A stretch of 34,296 nt of DNA from NCBI RefSeq assembly GCF_000429525.1, contig NZ_AUCA01000035.1, positions 1-34,296 on the forward strand, read 5' to 3'. The translations under genes were made by a program, and so were the position numbers. The first letter of the stretch is position 1. The number at the start of each line of letters is the position of its first letter. This document shows, one piece after another, positions 16,602-25,591 of the stretch. The notes under the pieces were generated by a model. That model had not been told where the DNA came from. It did not search any database and saw only the letters and a program-made list of their open reading frames with translations. The DNA comes from Alicyclobacillus contaminans DSM 17975. Lineage in GTDB: Bacteria > Bacillota > Bacilli > Alicyclobacillales > Alicyclobacillaceae.

Positions 16602-17381
16602 GTGTATCTCGAATCCCCGCAAAACCCGCGCGTGAAAGCGTGGGGGGCATTGAAAACCAAGAAGGGGCGGACCGAAGCCGGGCAGTTCCTGGTCGAGGGG
16701 CTCCGGCTGGTGCGCGAATTGTTGGCGTCTGAGGTCGCCGTCCATGCGTTGTTGTGGAATGTGGGCGGCGACGAGTTGCCCGACGATGTGTTGGCGTTGT
16801 CCGAACAGCGGCGTGTGCCCGTGTATGAGTTGGCACCGGGGGCGTTTGGCGTTGTGGCGGACACCGTAACGCCCCAGGGGGTGGTGGCTGTGGCCGAGCT
16901 TCCGGACGTCACGCGTGCGCGGTTGCCGCAGCACGCGGTGCTGTTGGACGGGGTGCAGGATCCGGGAAATGTAGGCACCCTCATTCGCTCGGCGGATGCG
17001 TTCGCGTTGGGGGAACTGTGCTGCGGTTCCGGTACGGCAGATCCGTTTTCTCCCAAGGGAGTTCGCGCCACCATGGGCGGACTGTTTCGACTCTCGGTCT
17101 GCAGTCTGGCGAGTGTGACGTACGTGCAGCAGTGGCAGCGGGCGTGGCCGGACGGGCAGGTGCTGGTCACGGCGGCCTCCGCGCCAATGTCGTGCCATCA
17201 GGCCGACCTGCGTCGTCCTACGCTGCTGGTGATTGGCAGTGAGGCGTTTGGGGTGTCTACGGAAGTGGTCGCATTGGCGAACGGACAGGTGAAAATTCCG
17301 ATGTCCGCCGACGCCGAGAGCCTGAACGCAGCCGTTGCCGGGGCCATTCTGATGTATGAACTGCACCGCCAGCAGCAGTGA
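16602..17381 (+). CDS. TrmH/SpoU-family RNA 2'-O-methyltransferase
   Basis: A 259-residue protein. GTG 16602 follows GAGGAGG (16588-16594). The N-terminal part is an RNA-binding substrate domain (SPQNPRVKAW; FLVEGLRLVREL). The SPOUT knot motifs follow in order: LDGVQDPGNVGTLIRSADAF, VIGSEAFGVS, and SLNAAVAGAILMYE. These bind S-adenosylmethionine and methylate the 2'-hydroxyl of a nucleotide, most likely in 23S rRNA as for YsgA/RlmB-type enzymes. The target base cannot be read. It begins 38 bases after the ribosomal operon terminator and converges with dedA. Confidence 0.88.
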   Translation: MYLESPQNPRVKAWGALKTKKGRTEAGQFLVEGLRLVRELLASEVAVHALLWNVGGDELPDDVLALSEQRRVPVYELAPGAFGVVADTVTPQGVVAVAELPDVTRARLPQHAVLLDGVQDPGNVGTLIRSADAFALGELCCGSGTADPFSPKGVRATMGGLFRLSVCSLASVTYVQQWQRAWPDGQVLVTAASAPMSCHQADLRRPTLLVIGSEAFGVSTEVVALANGQVKIPMSADAESLNAAVAGAILMYELHRQQQ

Positions 17382-17408
17382 ACCGGACGCCGCGTTGGCC
17401 CGGCTTCT

Positions 17409-18071
17409 TTAGCGGTCCGGGCCATCCTCGGAGTCGGAGGCTGGAGGAACTTCTTCATCCGGGCTGTCGGTGTTGAGCCTACGCTTCATCCAATGGTGGA
17501 TGTACAGGTAAGCTGCCACCAGCACTGCGACAATGAGCAGCGTCGGGATGAGATTGTGACGCCAGTTGTGGATGAAGTGACGCCAGGCCCGTTCAATGAC
17601 CACACCGGCCAGAATGAACGTGCTCGTCCACAGCAGGGAACTGAGGAGCATCACGGGAACGAATAAAATCAACCGGACGCGGTTGATGCCGGCGATATAC
17701 GGAACGATGATGCGGATGCCGGCGATGTACCGGGAAAGCACGAGGGTCGGAATGGTGTAGCGTGTGAACATGCGGCTGGCTTTGTCGATGCGTTCTGGAG
17801 TCAGCCGTACGTATTTGCCATAGCGGACGAGAAACGGCCGGCCGAGCGCGCGCCCGACCAGGTATCCGAACATGGCGCCGGTGAACGTTCCCAAGGTGGT
17901 GGAGAGCAACAACCAAAACAGGGACAGGTGGTACTGCGGTTTTTGCCACAAAATCCCGGCGGTCGTGAGCGTGGTTTCGCCGGGCACCGGGATGAACAGA
18001 TACTCGAGCGCCAAGCCGCCGTACAGACCCCAATAGCCATAGGTGGACAACAGATGCGCGAGATGATGCAA
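17409..18071 (-). CDS. DedA-family membrane protein
   Basis: A 220-residue integral membrane protein with about five hydrophobic segments. The start is TTG 18071 with AAAGGGG on the minus strand eight bases upstream. The DedA/VTT signature is present: FIPVPGETTLTTAGIL near residue 26, then GYLVGRALGRPF, and the re-entrant loop TLVLSRYIAGIRIIVPYIAG. Members are needed for membrane lipid homeostasis, and some act as undecaprenyl-phosphate or lipid flippases. The C-terminal tail is acidic (DEEVPPASDSEDG). The gene converges with the methyltransferase, with a 27-base gap. Confidence 0.88.
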   Translation of the reverse strand: MHHLAHLLSTYGYWGLYGGLALEYLFIPVPGETTLTTAGILWQKPQYHLSLFWLLLSTTLGTFTGAMFGYLVGRALGRPFLVRYGKYVRLTPERIDKASRMFTRYTIPTLVLSRYIAGIRIIVPYIAGINRVRLILFVPVMLLSSLLWTSTFILAGVVIERAWRHFIHNWRHNLIPTLLIVAVLVAAYLYIHHWMKRRLNTDSPDEEVPPASDSEDGPDR

Positions 18072-18256
18072 GTCAGGTGCCCCTTTGCTGTGAGTTGAAT
18101 CCGTGAGAGTTTGTCCGGATCTTATATTACAATATGTGTATCGCTCTTGTATTCCAACTTTGCAAAAATCGCGTGGAGGCCAGGCGGAAGACCTCCGATA
18201 CCAGAGGAAACCGCACTTTGACCGAATTCGGCCGGAACACGGAAAGGTGAAACGAC

Positions 18257-18766
18257 ATGTTGGATCACGCCCACACCATCTGGGTCAGTCCATTGTTGGC
18301 TATGATCTCGGCACAGGTTCTGAAACCCGTGTTCATCATGCTGCAGCTGCGGCGCTGGGACTGGCAGAAGATGCGCAAATCCGGCGGCATGCCCAGTTCG
18401 CACTCCGCGCTCGTGGTGGCGTTGGTTGCGGAACTGTGGCTCCGCTATGGCGGCAACGACCCCATTCTCGGCGTCGCCATTCTCGTGGCGTTCATTGTAA
18501 TGTATGACGCGGCCGGCGTGCGTTGGCAGACCGGTCGTCAGGCGGCCGTGCTCAACCGGCTGTTGAACGACCTGAAGACCAACCATCACGTGACAACCCC
18601 GTCAGTTCATTCGCTCGAGGCCGACGGCATTCATCCCATTCCCGTCGCCAAGTCCCCTTGGTGGTTGGTGGACTGGCCCGTACTGGACGAGCATGTGGGT
18701 CACAAGCCGACGGAAGTGGCCGGCGGCGTCTTGGTGGGGCTGTTGGTAGTCTGGATCCTGCATTGA
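18257..18766 (+). CDS. Divergent PAP2 family protein (YuiD-like)
   Basis: A 169-residue membrane protein; AAAGG precedes ATG 18257. The signature GGMPSSHSALVVAL, RWQTGRQAAVLN and a C-terminal EHVGHKPTEVAGGVLVG match the DUF212/YuiD family, a divergent branch of the acid phosphatase PAP2 superfamily. Arg and His residues of the PAP2 catalytic pattern are only partly conserved in this branch, so phosphatase activity is plausible but unproven. It is divergent from dedA; its stop meets the convergent dsbB-like gene with a two-base gap. Confidence 0.85.
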   Translation: MLDHAHTIWVSPLLAMISAQVLKPVFIMLQLRRWDWQKMRKSGGMPSSHSALVVALVAELWLRYGGNDPILGVAILVAFIVMYDAAGVRWQTGRQAAVLNRLLNDLKTNHHVTTPSVHSLEADGIHPIPVAKSPWWLVDWPVLDEHVGHKPTEVAGGVLVGLLVVWILH

Positions 18767-18767
18767 T

Positions 18768-19208
18768 TCATACAAATCGAATGCGTATGGGCCGTCGTCG
18801 CTGCCACCGCCAGGCGGCGACGTCAAGCCAAAACAGACATGCGAATGCCGCCGCGGCGAGCAGCGGCGGTGTGACGAAACCGAGCCACTGAAACTCGGGA
18901 ACCGCGCAGGACACGATGGAGTCGCACTGAGTGGTGGTGGACAGGGACGGGATGATTTGCAGCAGGTAATGATACAGCGCGACGAGGAAGCCCACGCCCG
19001 AGAGCGTCAGCGTGACCGCACGCGTGTAGTGCCGCTGAAACAAGGAGACGACGTAGATGAGTGCGAGCGGGTACATGCAGATACGTTCGTACCAGCAGAA
19101 GTCGCAGGGAATCCAGCCGAGGACGAGACTCCAGAACAGACTCGTCACCGTGGCGGCAGTGGCAATCACCGCGTTGAACCACTTTACGTGTTCCATCAGA
19201 AAGCGCAT
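18768..19208 (-). CDS. Disulfide bond formation protein, DsbB/BdbC type
   Basis: A 146-residue membrane protein with four hydrophobic segments. The first cysteine pair, IPCDFC at Cys35 and Cys38, sits in the first extracytoplasmic loop and exchanges electrons with quinone. The second pair, Cys95 and Cys101 (QCDSIVSC), reoxidises the partner thiol oxidase. Length and layout fit BdbC-type proteins of Bacillota. GAGGTGA precedes the ATG. It is directly downstream (12-base gap) of a CPHC-containing lipoprotein, a likely functional pair. Confidence 0.9.
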   Translation of the reverse strand: MRFLMEHVKWFNAVIATAATVTSLFWSLVLGWIPCDFCWYERICMYPLALIYVVSLFQRHYTRAVTLTLSGVGFLVALYHYLLQIIPSLSTTTQCDSIVSCAVPEFQWLGFVTPPLLAAAAFACLFWLDVAAWRWQRRRPIRIRFV

Positions 19209-19220
19209 CCTCGCATCACC

Positions 19221-19769
19221 TCAATCGTTTCGGACCGCCTGTTCCCAAACGGCGGACGTATGTTCCCCAATCAGGACATGGGCTGCCTGGCCTTTGTGAA
19301 ACAGCAGGGTGGGATAACCCGGCAACTGGACGGGATTGACCACGTAATACACGGTGAAACCGGAGAGGCCCAGCAGTTGGAATTCCTTGTCCGACGCGGC
19401 GATGGCCTGTTTCAACGTGGTGTTTTTCGGAAACCCGCAGCTGATGACGATGGGCTTTGCCCCCATCAGCACCGGGTTGTGTTGAAACAGCACCAGGGTG
19501 CGCTGACAATGCGGGCACCAGTACGCTTCAAACAGGATGGGTTGGTTCGTGTTCCGCAGGTCCACTGCCTGTCCGTTTCGGTCGACCACCTTCAGGCTGT
19601 TCAACACTTGATCTGCGTTGGCGAGCGTCTGTGGATCATACGATGCATCCGGCTGCGCTTTCTCATAACCGGTCAGATTGGATACGGTGATGGCGGGATG
19701 ACTGAGCCCGCATCCGGTCAGCAGCAGGATGCAGGCACTCATGAGCAATGGACGGATGCGCACGAACAT
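19221..19769 (-). CDS. Thioredoxin-fold lipoprotein with CPHC active site
   Basis: A 182-residue protein. ATG 19769 is chosen because AAAGGAGAG immediately precedes it; a longer reading to 19808 would lack that site. The signal peptide ends with lipobox LLLTGC (Cys20). The active site AYWCPHCQRT is a DsbA-type CxxC motif, and PTLLFHKG carries the thioredoxin cis-proline. It is probably a membrane-anchored thiol oxidase on the outer face of the membrane, recycled by the DsbB-like protein encoded next in the same direction. Substrates are unknown; pilins or spore proteins are possible but unsupported. Confidence 0.85.
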   Translation of the reverse strand: MFVRIRPLLMSACILLLTGCGLSHPAITVSNLTGYEKAQPDASYDPQTLANADQVLNSLKVVDRNGQAVDLRNTNQPILFEAYWCPHCQRTLVLFQHNPVLMGAKPIVISCGFPKNTTLKQAIAASDKEFQLLGLSGFTVYYVVNPVQLPGYPTLLFHKGQAAHVLIGEHTSAVWEQAVRND

Positions 19770-20128
19770 TCTCTCCTTTGTCTGTGTTACGTCATGCCCC
19801 CATGGCATGTTTTGTTCTCTTCGCCGTGTCTATCCGACTCTCCTCCGCGTTATGGTCGCAGCCCCTCGTCATCCCGAATTCGCGCCGCCGTCCGCTCACG
19901 AGCCGGCCGATTGGGACGGGGCGCATTGCCCCCGCTCAAACATCTCATACAAACGCCGGCGGGCGTCGGCGATGCCTTGGCTCCGCCCGCGTGGTTGACA
20001 ATGTGACGGCGGCCCGGCGACCGCCGTTTTTGACGCTTCCCGACGTTGCGCGGGCATGGCGACTGTCCGCTCTGCATATAACCGTCTCGGGGGATGGAAT
20101 TCCGTCCGCACCTGAGAGGAGGGTTCCG
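19770..20128. other. GC-rich intergenic region ahead of cotJA
   Basis: No clear gene is seen. It holds an orphan plus-strand terminator (20006-20031). A minus-strand segment near 19890-19975 resembles the first helix of Spo0E-like peptides, but without a start codon in reach. No confident sporulation promoter was found for cotJA. Confidence 0.4.
20006..20031 (+). terminator. Orphan intrinsic terminator upstream of cotJA
   Basis: ACGGCGG (20006-20012) pairs with CCGCCGT (20021-20027) around an 8-base loop, followed by T5 (20027-20031). No plus-strand gene ends nearby, so the terminated transcript is unknown. Confidence 0.6.
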
Positions 20129-20347
20129 GTGGATTCACAGTGGCGACCGTATCAACCATTTCGCGGACCGTTCGATCCGTGCCCACCACTGCCCAAAGCG
20201 TACATTGTGCCTCCGAACCAATACATCACCTTCCAGCCCGAGGGTCTGCGCCAGTTTTCCCCGCATGAAGCCTTGAAGTACGGTACGTTGTGGCCGGATC
20301 TGTACAGTCCGTACAATCCCCGATACAAGAGGGGGGACGACGCGTGA
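20129..20347 (+). CDS. cotJA: Spore coat-associated protein CotJA
   Basis: A 72-residue protein. GTG 20129 is used because GAGGAGGG lies five bases before it. The CotJA pattern is clear: FDPCPPLPKAYIVPPNQYI, then FQPEGLRQFSPHEALKYGTL and the C-terminal WPDLYSPYNPRYKR. In Bacillus subtilis CotJA with CotJC is made in the mother cell and becomes part of the spore coat. Its stop overlaps the start of cotJB (GTGA). cotJC is not next in line here but lies about 10 kb downstream. Confidence 0.88.
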   Translation: MDSQWRPYQPFRGPFDPCPPLPKAYIVPPNQYITFQPEGLRQFSPHEALKYGTLWPDLYSPYNPRYKRGDDA

Positions 20348-20610
20348 GCCAGGCCACGCTGCCGAAGGAGTACTACAAATATTTGCACGAGCTGCAAACG
20401 GTGGATTTCGTCCTGGTGGAACTGACGCTGTATCTCGATACACATCCGGCCGATCAACAGGCCCTGTCCCAGTTCACACAGTTTCAGCGGCGCAAACGGG
20501 TCCTGATGCAGCAGTTCGAAATGGCGTTTGGCCCGCTGCTCGAGTACGGAAACAGTCCGGTCGGCCAGACCTGGACCTGGTCGTCCGCGCCGTGGCCGTG
20601 GCAGGTGTAG
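20344..20610 (+). CDS. cotJB: Spore coat protein CotJB
   Basis: An 88-residue protein beginning at GTG 20344, overlapping the cotJA stop by four bases. The central helix YLHELQTVDFVLVELTLYLD, followed by a second with QFQRRKRVLMQQFEMAFGPL, matches the CotJB family, and the end is aromatic-rich (WTWSSAPWPWQV). It is needed with CotJA and CotJC for spore coat composition. The usual next gene, cotJC, is displaced by the type IV pilus cluster. Confidence 0.88.
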   Translation: MSQATLPKEYYKYLHELQTVDFVLVELTLYLDTHPADQQALSQFTQFQRRKRVLMQQFEMAFGPLLEYGNSPVGQTWTWSSAPWPWQV

Positions 20611-20982
20611 GGGTGGACGTCGGATGTCAGGGGGGTTCCAGATACACCCATATCGCAGTCCGTCCACAAACAGAATAAAAATGGATATAGATTCTAAATG
20701 ATCTTCTTTTCCCCTTGGATTCCGCGCGTCCGAAGACCGTGCGTCGAACGGTGACGGAGTGATGACAACCACGGTTCCAAGGGCCTTTTTATGGTGGCGA
20801 CGGGAAACCATGCGCGCTATCGAATGTAACAACACGCACCGAAAATAATGATAAATAATCTGTTATGAATCGACAAATCGTGAAGGAATTTGGCGAGCGA
20901 AGCAGTATTCATATAGATGAAAGACCATACAAGAGAGAACGGCGCGGCCAGCGGTGGGGTGCCAGGGTGAGGGGAGAACGGC
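20611..20982. other. Junction region between cotJB and the pilus cluster
   Basis: No gene. It contains the structured element at 20712-20790 and an A/T-rich run at 20835-20865. TTGGCG with TATAGA at 16-base spacing (within about 20889-20920) is a weak candidate for the pil operon promoter. A short stretch before it (about 20625-20645, TCAGGGGGGTTCCAGATAC) is weakly similar to one at 30318-30335 just past the pilus genes. Confidence 0.4.
20712..20790 (+). terminator. Structured RNA / branched terminator between cotJB and pilB
   Basis: CCCTTGGA (20712-20719) pairs perfectly with TCCAAGGG (20776-20783), closing a 56-base domain. Inside, TCCG/CGGA (20721-20724/20755-20758) and ACCGT/ACGGT can pair. 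CC and five T (20786-20790) follow. It may simply terminate cotJAB; the branched interior also resembles a regulatory leader. I do not recognise c-di-GMP or other known riboswitch cores. Confidence 0.5.
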
Positions 20983-22641
20983 ATGACGACGCGGATTCGG
21001 CTGGGAGACCTCCTGTTGAGCATGGGGATGATCACGCAGGAACAGTTGGATCATGCCCTGGAGATTCAACGGGAGACCAAGGGACGTCTGGGCGAAATCC
21101 TCATTCAGGAAGGGTATCTGTCTGAGGAACAGTTCATTGAAGTGCTTGAATTTCAATTGGGCGTACCGCACGTCAACCTGTTCCGATTTCAGATTGACCC
21201 GACCATCGTCGCTCTGATTCCGGAGTCGGTGGCCAGACGCTACCAGGTCTTGGCGCTCAAGAAAGAGCGTAACAAGTTGACCGTTGCGATGGTGGACCCA
21301 CTCGATTACTACGCCATCGACGACATCCGCATGAGCACGGGCTTCAACGTGGAGCCGGTGATTGCCTCCAAGCACGAGATGCAGGTGTACATTGAACGGT
21401 ACTATGGCCTGCCGGGATCGCTTGAAGAATTGAGCACGTTGGTGCCAAAGGAAGAAGCCCTGGGAGAGCATGTGACAGACGAGGACTCTCCGGTGGTTCG
21501 TTTGGTCAACCAAATCGTGCACCAGGGATTGCAGCAGCGGGCCAGCGACATTCATATTGATCCGGGTTTGGAGGAGGTCATCGTCCGTTACCGCGTGGAC
21601 GGCCTGTTGCGAACAGAGCTGACGCTGCCGAAGAGCATGCAGAACATTGTCATCACGCGGATCAAAATCATGGCGAACCTGAACATTGCGGAACGGCGGC
21701 TGCCTCAGGACGGGCGAATGCAGGTGGAGGTGGACTTTCGCCAGGTGGACATTCGCGTGTCCACCATTCCCACCGTGCACGGGGAAAAGTGCGTGATGCG
21801 TCTGCTTGACGCCAAGAATGCGGTGCTGGAACTGGACAAGCTCGGCATGTCCCCGGAGAATCTGCGGGTGTTTCAATCGATGATCCGCTCCGCCCACGGG
21901 ATGGTGCTCATCACGGGGCCCACCGGCAGCGGAAAGACCACCACGCTGTACGCGGCGCTCGGGCACTTGTCCAGTGTGGAACGCAACATTATCACGATTG
22001 AAGATCCGGTGGAATACCAATTGCCGGGCATCAACCAGGTACAGGTGAACCCGGTCATTGGCTTGACGTTTGCTCGCGGTCTGCGCTCCATTCTGCGCCA
22101 GGACCCGGACATCGTCATGGTTGGGGAGATTCGCGATTCGGAAACGGCGGAAATCGCGGTGCGTGGATCTCTGACGGGGCACTTGGTGTTGAGTACGCTG
22201 CACACCAATGACGCGGTCAGCAGTCTGACGCGGCTGATTGACATGGGGATTGAACCGTTCCTTGTGGCGTCGGCGGTGACAGGCATTGTGGCTCAGCGGC
22301 TGGTGCGCCGGGTTTGCGATCAGTGTCGAGCGGTGTACACACCCACACCCTCGGAGGCGGCCTGGCTGGAGGCGCACGGTGTACCGATGACGCAAATGGT
22401 GAAAGGCAGCGGCTGCGGTCACTGCAACAACACGGGTTACCGCGGTCGTCTCGCCATCCACGAAGTGGTGAAACTGGACGATGAGCTGCGCGGCATGGTG
22501 GTGGAAAAGCGGACGGACGCCGAGTATCGGAGCTACGTGCAGAGCCAGGGAATGACCAGTCTCTTGGAAGACGGCATGGCGAAGATTGCGGCGGGGCTGA
22601 CCACCCTGTCCGAGGTGCTTCGCGTGTCGGGCTGGGATTGA
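20983..22641 (+). CDS. pilB: Type IV pilus assembly ATPase PilB (GspE family)
   Basis: A 552-residue cytoplasmic ATPase; GGGGAG precedes ATG 20983. The N-terminal MshEN-like domain (RLGDLLLSMGMITQEQLDHA) is followed by the catalytic domain. That carries the Walker A motif GPTGSGKTTT (residues 312-321), the Asp/Walker B region QDPDIVMVGEIRDSETAEIA and the His box GHLVLSTLHTND. Zinc-binding CDQC and CGHC pairs sit near residues 445 and 480. It powers pilus extension with PilC and PilM-N-O. It is the first gene of a compact cluster that runs to 30304. Confidence 0.95.
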   Translation: MTTRIRLGDLLLSMGMITQEQLDHALEIQRETKGRLGEILIQEGYLSEEQFIEVLEFQLGVPHVNLFRFQIDPTIVALIPESVARRYQVLALKKERNKLTVAMVDPLDYYAIDDIRMSTGFNVEPVIASKHEMQVYIERYYGLPGSLEELSTLVPKEEALGEHVTDEDSPVVRLVNQIVHQGLQQRASDIHIDPGLEEVIVRYRVDGLLRTELTLPKSMQNIVITRIKIMANLNIAERRLPQDGRMQVEVDFRQVDIRVSTIPTVHGEKCVMRLLDAKNAVLELDKLGMSPENLRVFQSMIRSAHGMVLITGPTGSGKTTTLYAALGHLSSVERNIITIEDPVEYQLPGINQVQVNPVIGLTFARGLRSILRQDPDIVMVGEIRDSETAEIAVRGSLTGHLVLSTLHTNDAVSSLTRLIDMGIEPFLVASAVTGIVAQRLVRRVCDQCRAVYTPTPSEAAWLEAHGVPMTQMVKGSGCGHCNNTGYRGRLAIHEVVKLDDELRGMVVEKRTDAEYRSYVQSQGMTSLLEDGMAKIAAGLTTLSEVLRVSGWD

Positions 22642-22651
22642 GGTGATTTGG

Positions 22652-23690
<1,039 letters not shown>

Positions 23691-23698
<8 letters not shown>

Positions 23699-24953
23699 AT
23701 TCTCCTACGTGGCGCTGGACGGATCGGGCAAGCGGCAGCGCGGGCGCATTTCTGCCGAAACGAAGCGGGATGCCGTGCTGCGCCTGCGGGAACAGCGGTT
23801 AACAGCGCTCGAGGTCAACGAGTACCGCAAGCGCGGTTTGCTCGGGTCGCTGCGCGAAGCATCGGGCGACAGCATCTGGTCCATGGAGATTCACTTTGGT
23901 CAGAAGGTGAAATCCGGGGAGTTTGCGATGTTTACCCGACAGATGGCGACGTTGATTCGGGCGGGGGTTCCATTGGCGGACGCGGTGCAGGTATTGGCCG
24001 AACAGTCGGAGAATAAGACCCTGGGTAAGGCGCTTCGTGAAATTGGCTCGGAGATTCTCAACGGCAACCAGTTGTCGGAAGCCATCGTTGGTTACAAGGA
24101 TAAACACATTTTCCAGCCCGTGTTCACGAACATGGTGCGGGCGGGGGAAGCGTCCGGAAATCTGGACGAAGTTCTGGAGCGGCTGGCGGTGTTCTTTGAA
24201 AAGGAGCACTACACCCGTGAAAAGGTGAAGTCAGCCCTGACCTATCCCACCATCGTCAGCGTGCTGGCGGTCTGTGTCACGGTGTTCCTGCTGGTGAAAG
24301 TGGTGCCCACCTTCGTCAGCGTGTTCGCCAGCTTCAACGTCCAGTTGCCGTTGCCGACCCGGATTGTCCTTGGGGTATCTCACTTTTTCGTCCATCAGTG
24401 GTATGTCGTACTGGCCTTGCTGATCGCCGTCGTCGGCGGTTACAAACTGGCGGTTCGCAATCGGACAGGCCGATATTGGCGTGATTACGTACTGTTGAAG
24501 ACGCCAGTGTTCGGACAGTTGGTGCTGAAGTCCAGCGTGGCGCGGATGGGGCGGACATTGAGCAGTCTGCTCAGCAGTGGCGTGCCCATCATCCAGGCTT
24601 TGCGCTTGTCTGCCGAAGTGGTGGAAAACGAAGTGATTCGACGGGCGCTGCAGGATAGCGAGGAAAGTCTGACCACCGGACAAACGCTGTCCGATCCGTA
24701 CGAGCGCAGCAAACTATTTCCGCCGCTCGTGATTCAAATGATCAAGGTGGGCGAGGAGACAGGGAACCTCGACTTCATGCTCACGAAAATTGCAGATTTC
24801 TACGAGACGGAGACCGAGGCCATGGTGGACCGCATGAAGTCCCTGCTGGAACCCCTGTTAATGTTGGTTCTGTCGGTCATTGTCGGAACCATTATCACCG
24901 CCGTGCTGACGCCGATGTTCTCACTGTATTCCCAGGTGGGCAGCTTGGGCTGA
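23691..24953 (+). CDS. pilC: Type IV pilus platform protein PilC (GspF family)
   Basis: A 420-residue membrane protein starting at TTG 23691, inside the end of pilT, with GGAGGTG upstream. Two homologous T2SSF domains are seen, one around residues 75-200 (FTRQMATLIRAGVPLADAV) and one around 280-400 (MGRTLSSLLSSGVPIIQAL). Three or four membrane helices lie between and after them. The protein is the inner-membrane platform on which PilB and PilT act. Length and motifs are normal. Confidence 0.95.
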
Positions 24954-24975
24954 TGTCTCATCCAGTCGGTGATGA

Positions 24976-25007
24976 TTTGCTGGCCAACTTCGGTTCAGAC
25001 CAGCAAA
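24976..25007 (+). promoter_or_regulatory. Stem-loop upstream of the major pilin gene
   Basis: TTTGCTGG (24976-24983) pairs perfectly with CCAGCAAA (25000-25007), with a 16-base loop and no T-run. It lies between pilC and the pilin, where it could set an mRNA 5' end for a separately stabilised pilin transcript. Confidence 0.45.
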
Positions 25008-25047
25008 CTCACATATATGAAATTCTTGAAGGGGAGAGGGTAGTTTC

Positions 25048-25506
25048 ATGAAGGAGAAGTTGTATCGGTTTGTACGAGCCCGCCGCGATGCCGCGGAACA
25101 AGACGCCGGCGTGACATTGATTGAATTGTTGGCGGTCATCGTGATTCTGGCGGTCATCGCCTCGATTGCAGTGCCCGTGGTGCTGAACTCCATCAATAAT
25201 GCGAAGATCAACACTACGAAACAGTCGGAGTCGGTCATTGCCGAAGCACTGAATCGGTATGCGGCAGATCACGATGGAAAATTTCCTACAGGATCAACGA
25301 CAAAAATAGAAGGGACACTAACAAGCAGTACAGACGGCGGTCCCTACCTGCAATCCGTTCCAAACGATGCCTGGGGAAATCCTTTCAAAATTAGCTCCAA
25401 TGGCAGCAACTATGACATTGTCACATCAAGTAAGTCGCCCCACAGGGTTGAATTGACAAACTTGGAATCTGCGCCTACAGTGGATAATCCCACCACGAAT
25501 CCATAA
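25048..25506 (+). CDS. pilA: Type IV prepilin / major pilin (PilA, GspG-like)
   Basis: A 152-residue prepilin. AAGGGGAGAGGG precedes ATG 25048. The 21-residue basic leader ends at Gly21, followed by VTLIELLAVIVILAVIASIA, with Glu26 as the conserved +5 glutamate. Cleavage by a prepilin peptidase is expected, though that peptidase is not in this window. The globular part contains YLQSVPNDAWGNPF, as in GspG-type major pseudopilins and many Gram-positive pilins. It forms the main pilus fibre in the envelope. The C-terminal 60 residues are less GC-rich and Ser/Asn/Thr-rich, as expected for a variable surface pilin. Confidence 0.88.
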   Translation: MKEKLYRFVRARRDAAEQDAGVTLIELLAVIVILAVIASIAVPVVLNSINNAKINTTKQSESVIAEALNRYAADHDGKFPTGSTTKIEGTLTSSTDGGPYLQSVPNDAWGNPFKISSNGSNYDIVTSSKSPHRVELTNLESAPTVDNPTTNP

Positions 25507-25533
25507 ATCAGGCATCCTAGATGTTTTTCCTGC

Positions 25534-25561
25534 GGAGAGACCGTAGCTTGGTCTCTCCTTT
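25534..25561 (+). terminator. Intercistronic terminator after the major pilin gene
   Basis: GGAGAGACC (25534-25542) pairs perfectly with GGTCTCTCC (25550-25558) around a 7-base loop, with only three T following. The weak tail suggests partial termination, leaving less transcript for pilM-N-O. Confidence 0.7.
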
Positions 25562-25591
25562 CACCCGGACAATGTGAGGGGTGAGGAACTG

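Noticed and set aside
19896-19975. Minus-strand segment resembling the first helix of Spo0E-like peptides (ADARRRLYEMFERG).
   Set aside because: No start codon or ribosome binding site in reach, and the rest of the Spo0E motif is absent. GC-rich non-coding DNA often gives such reads.
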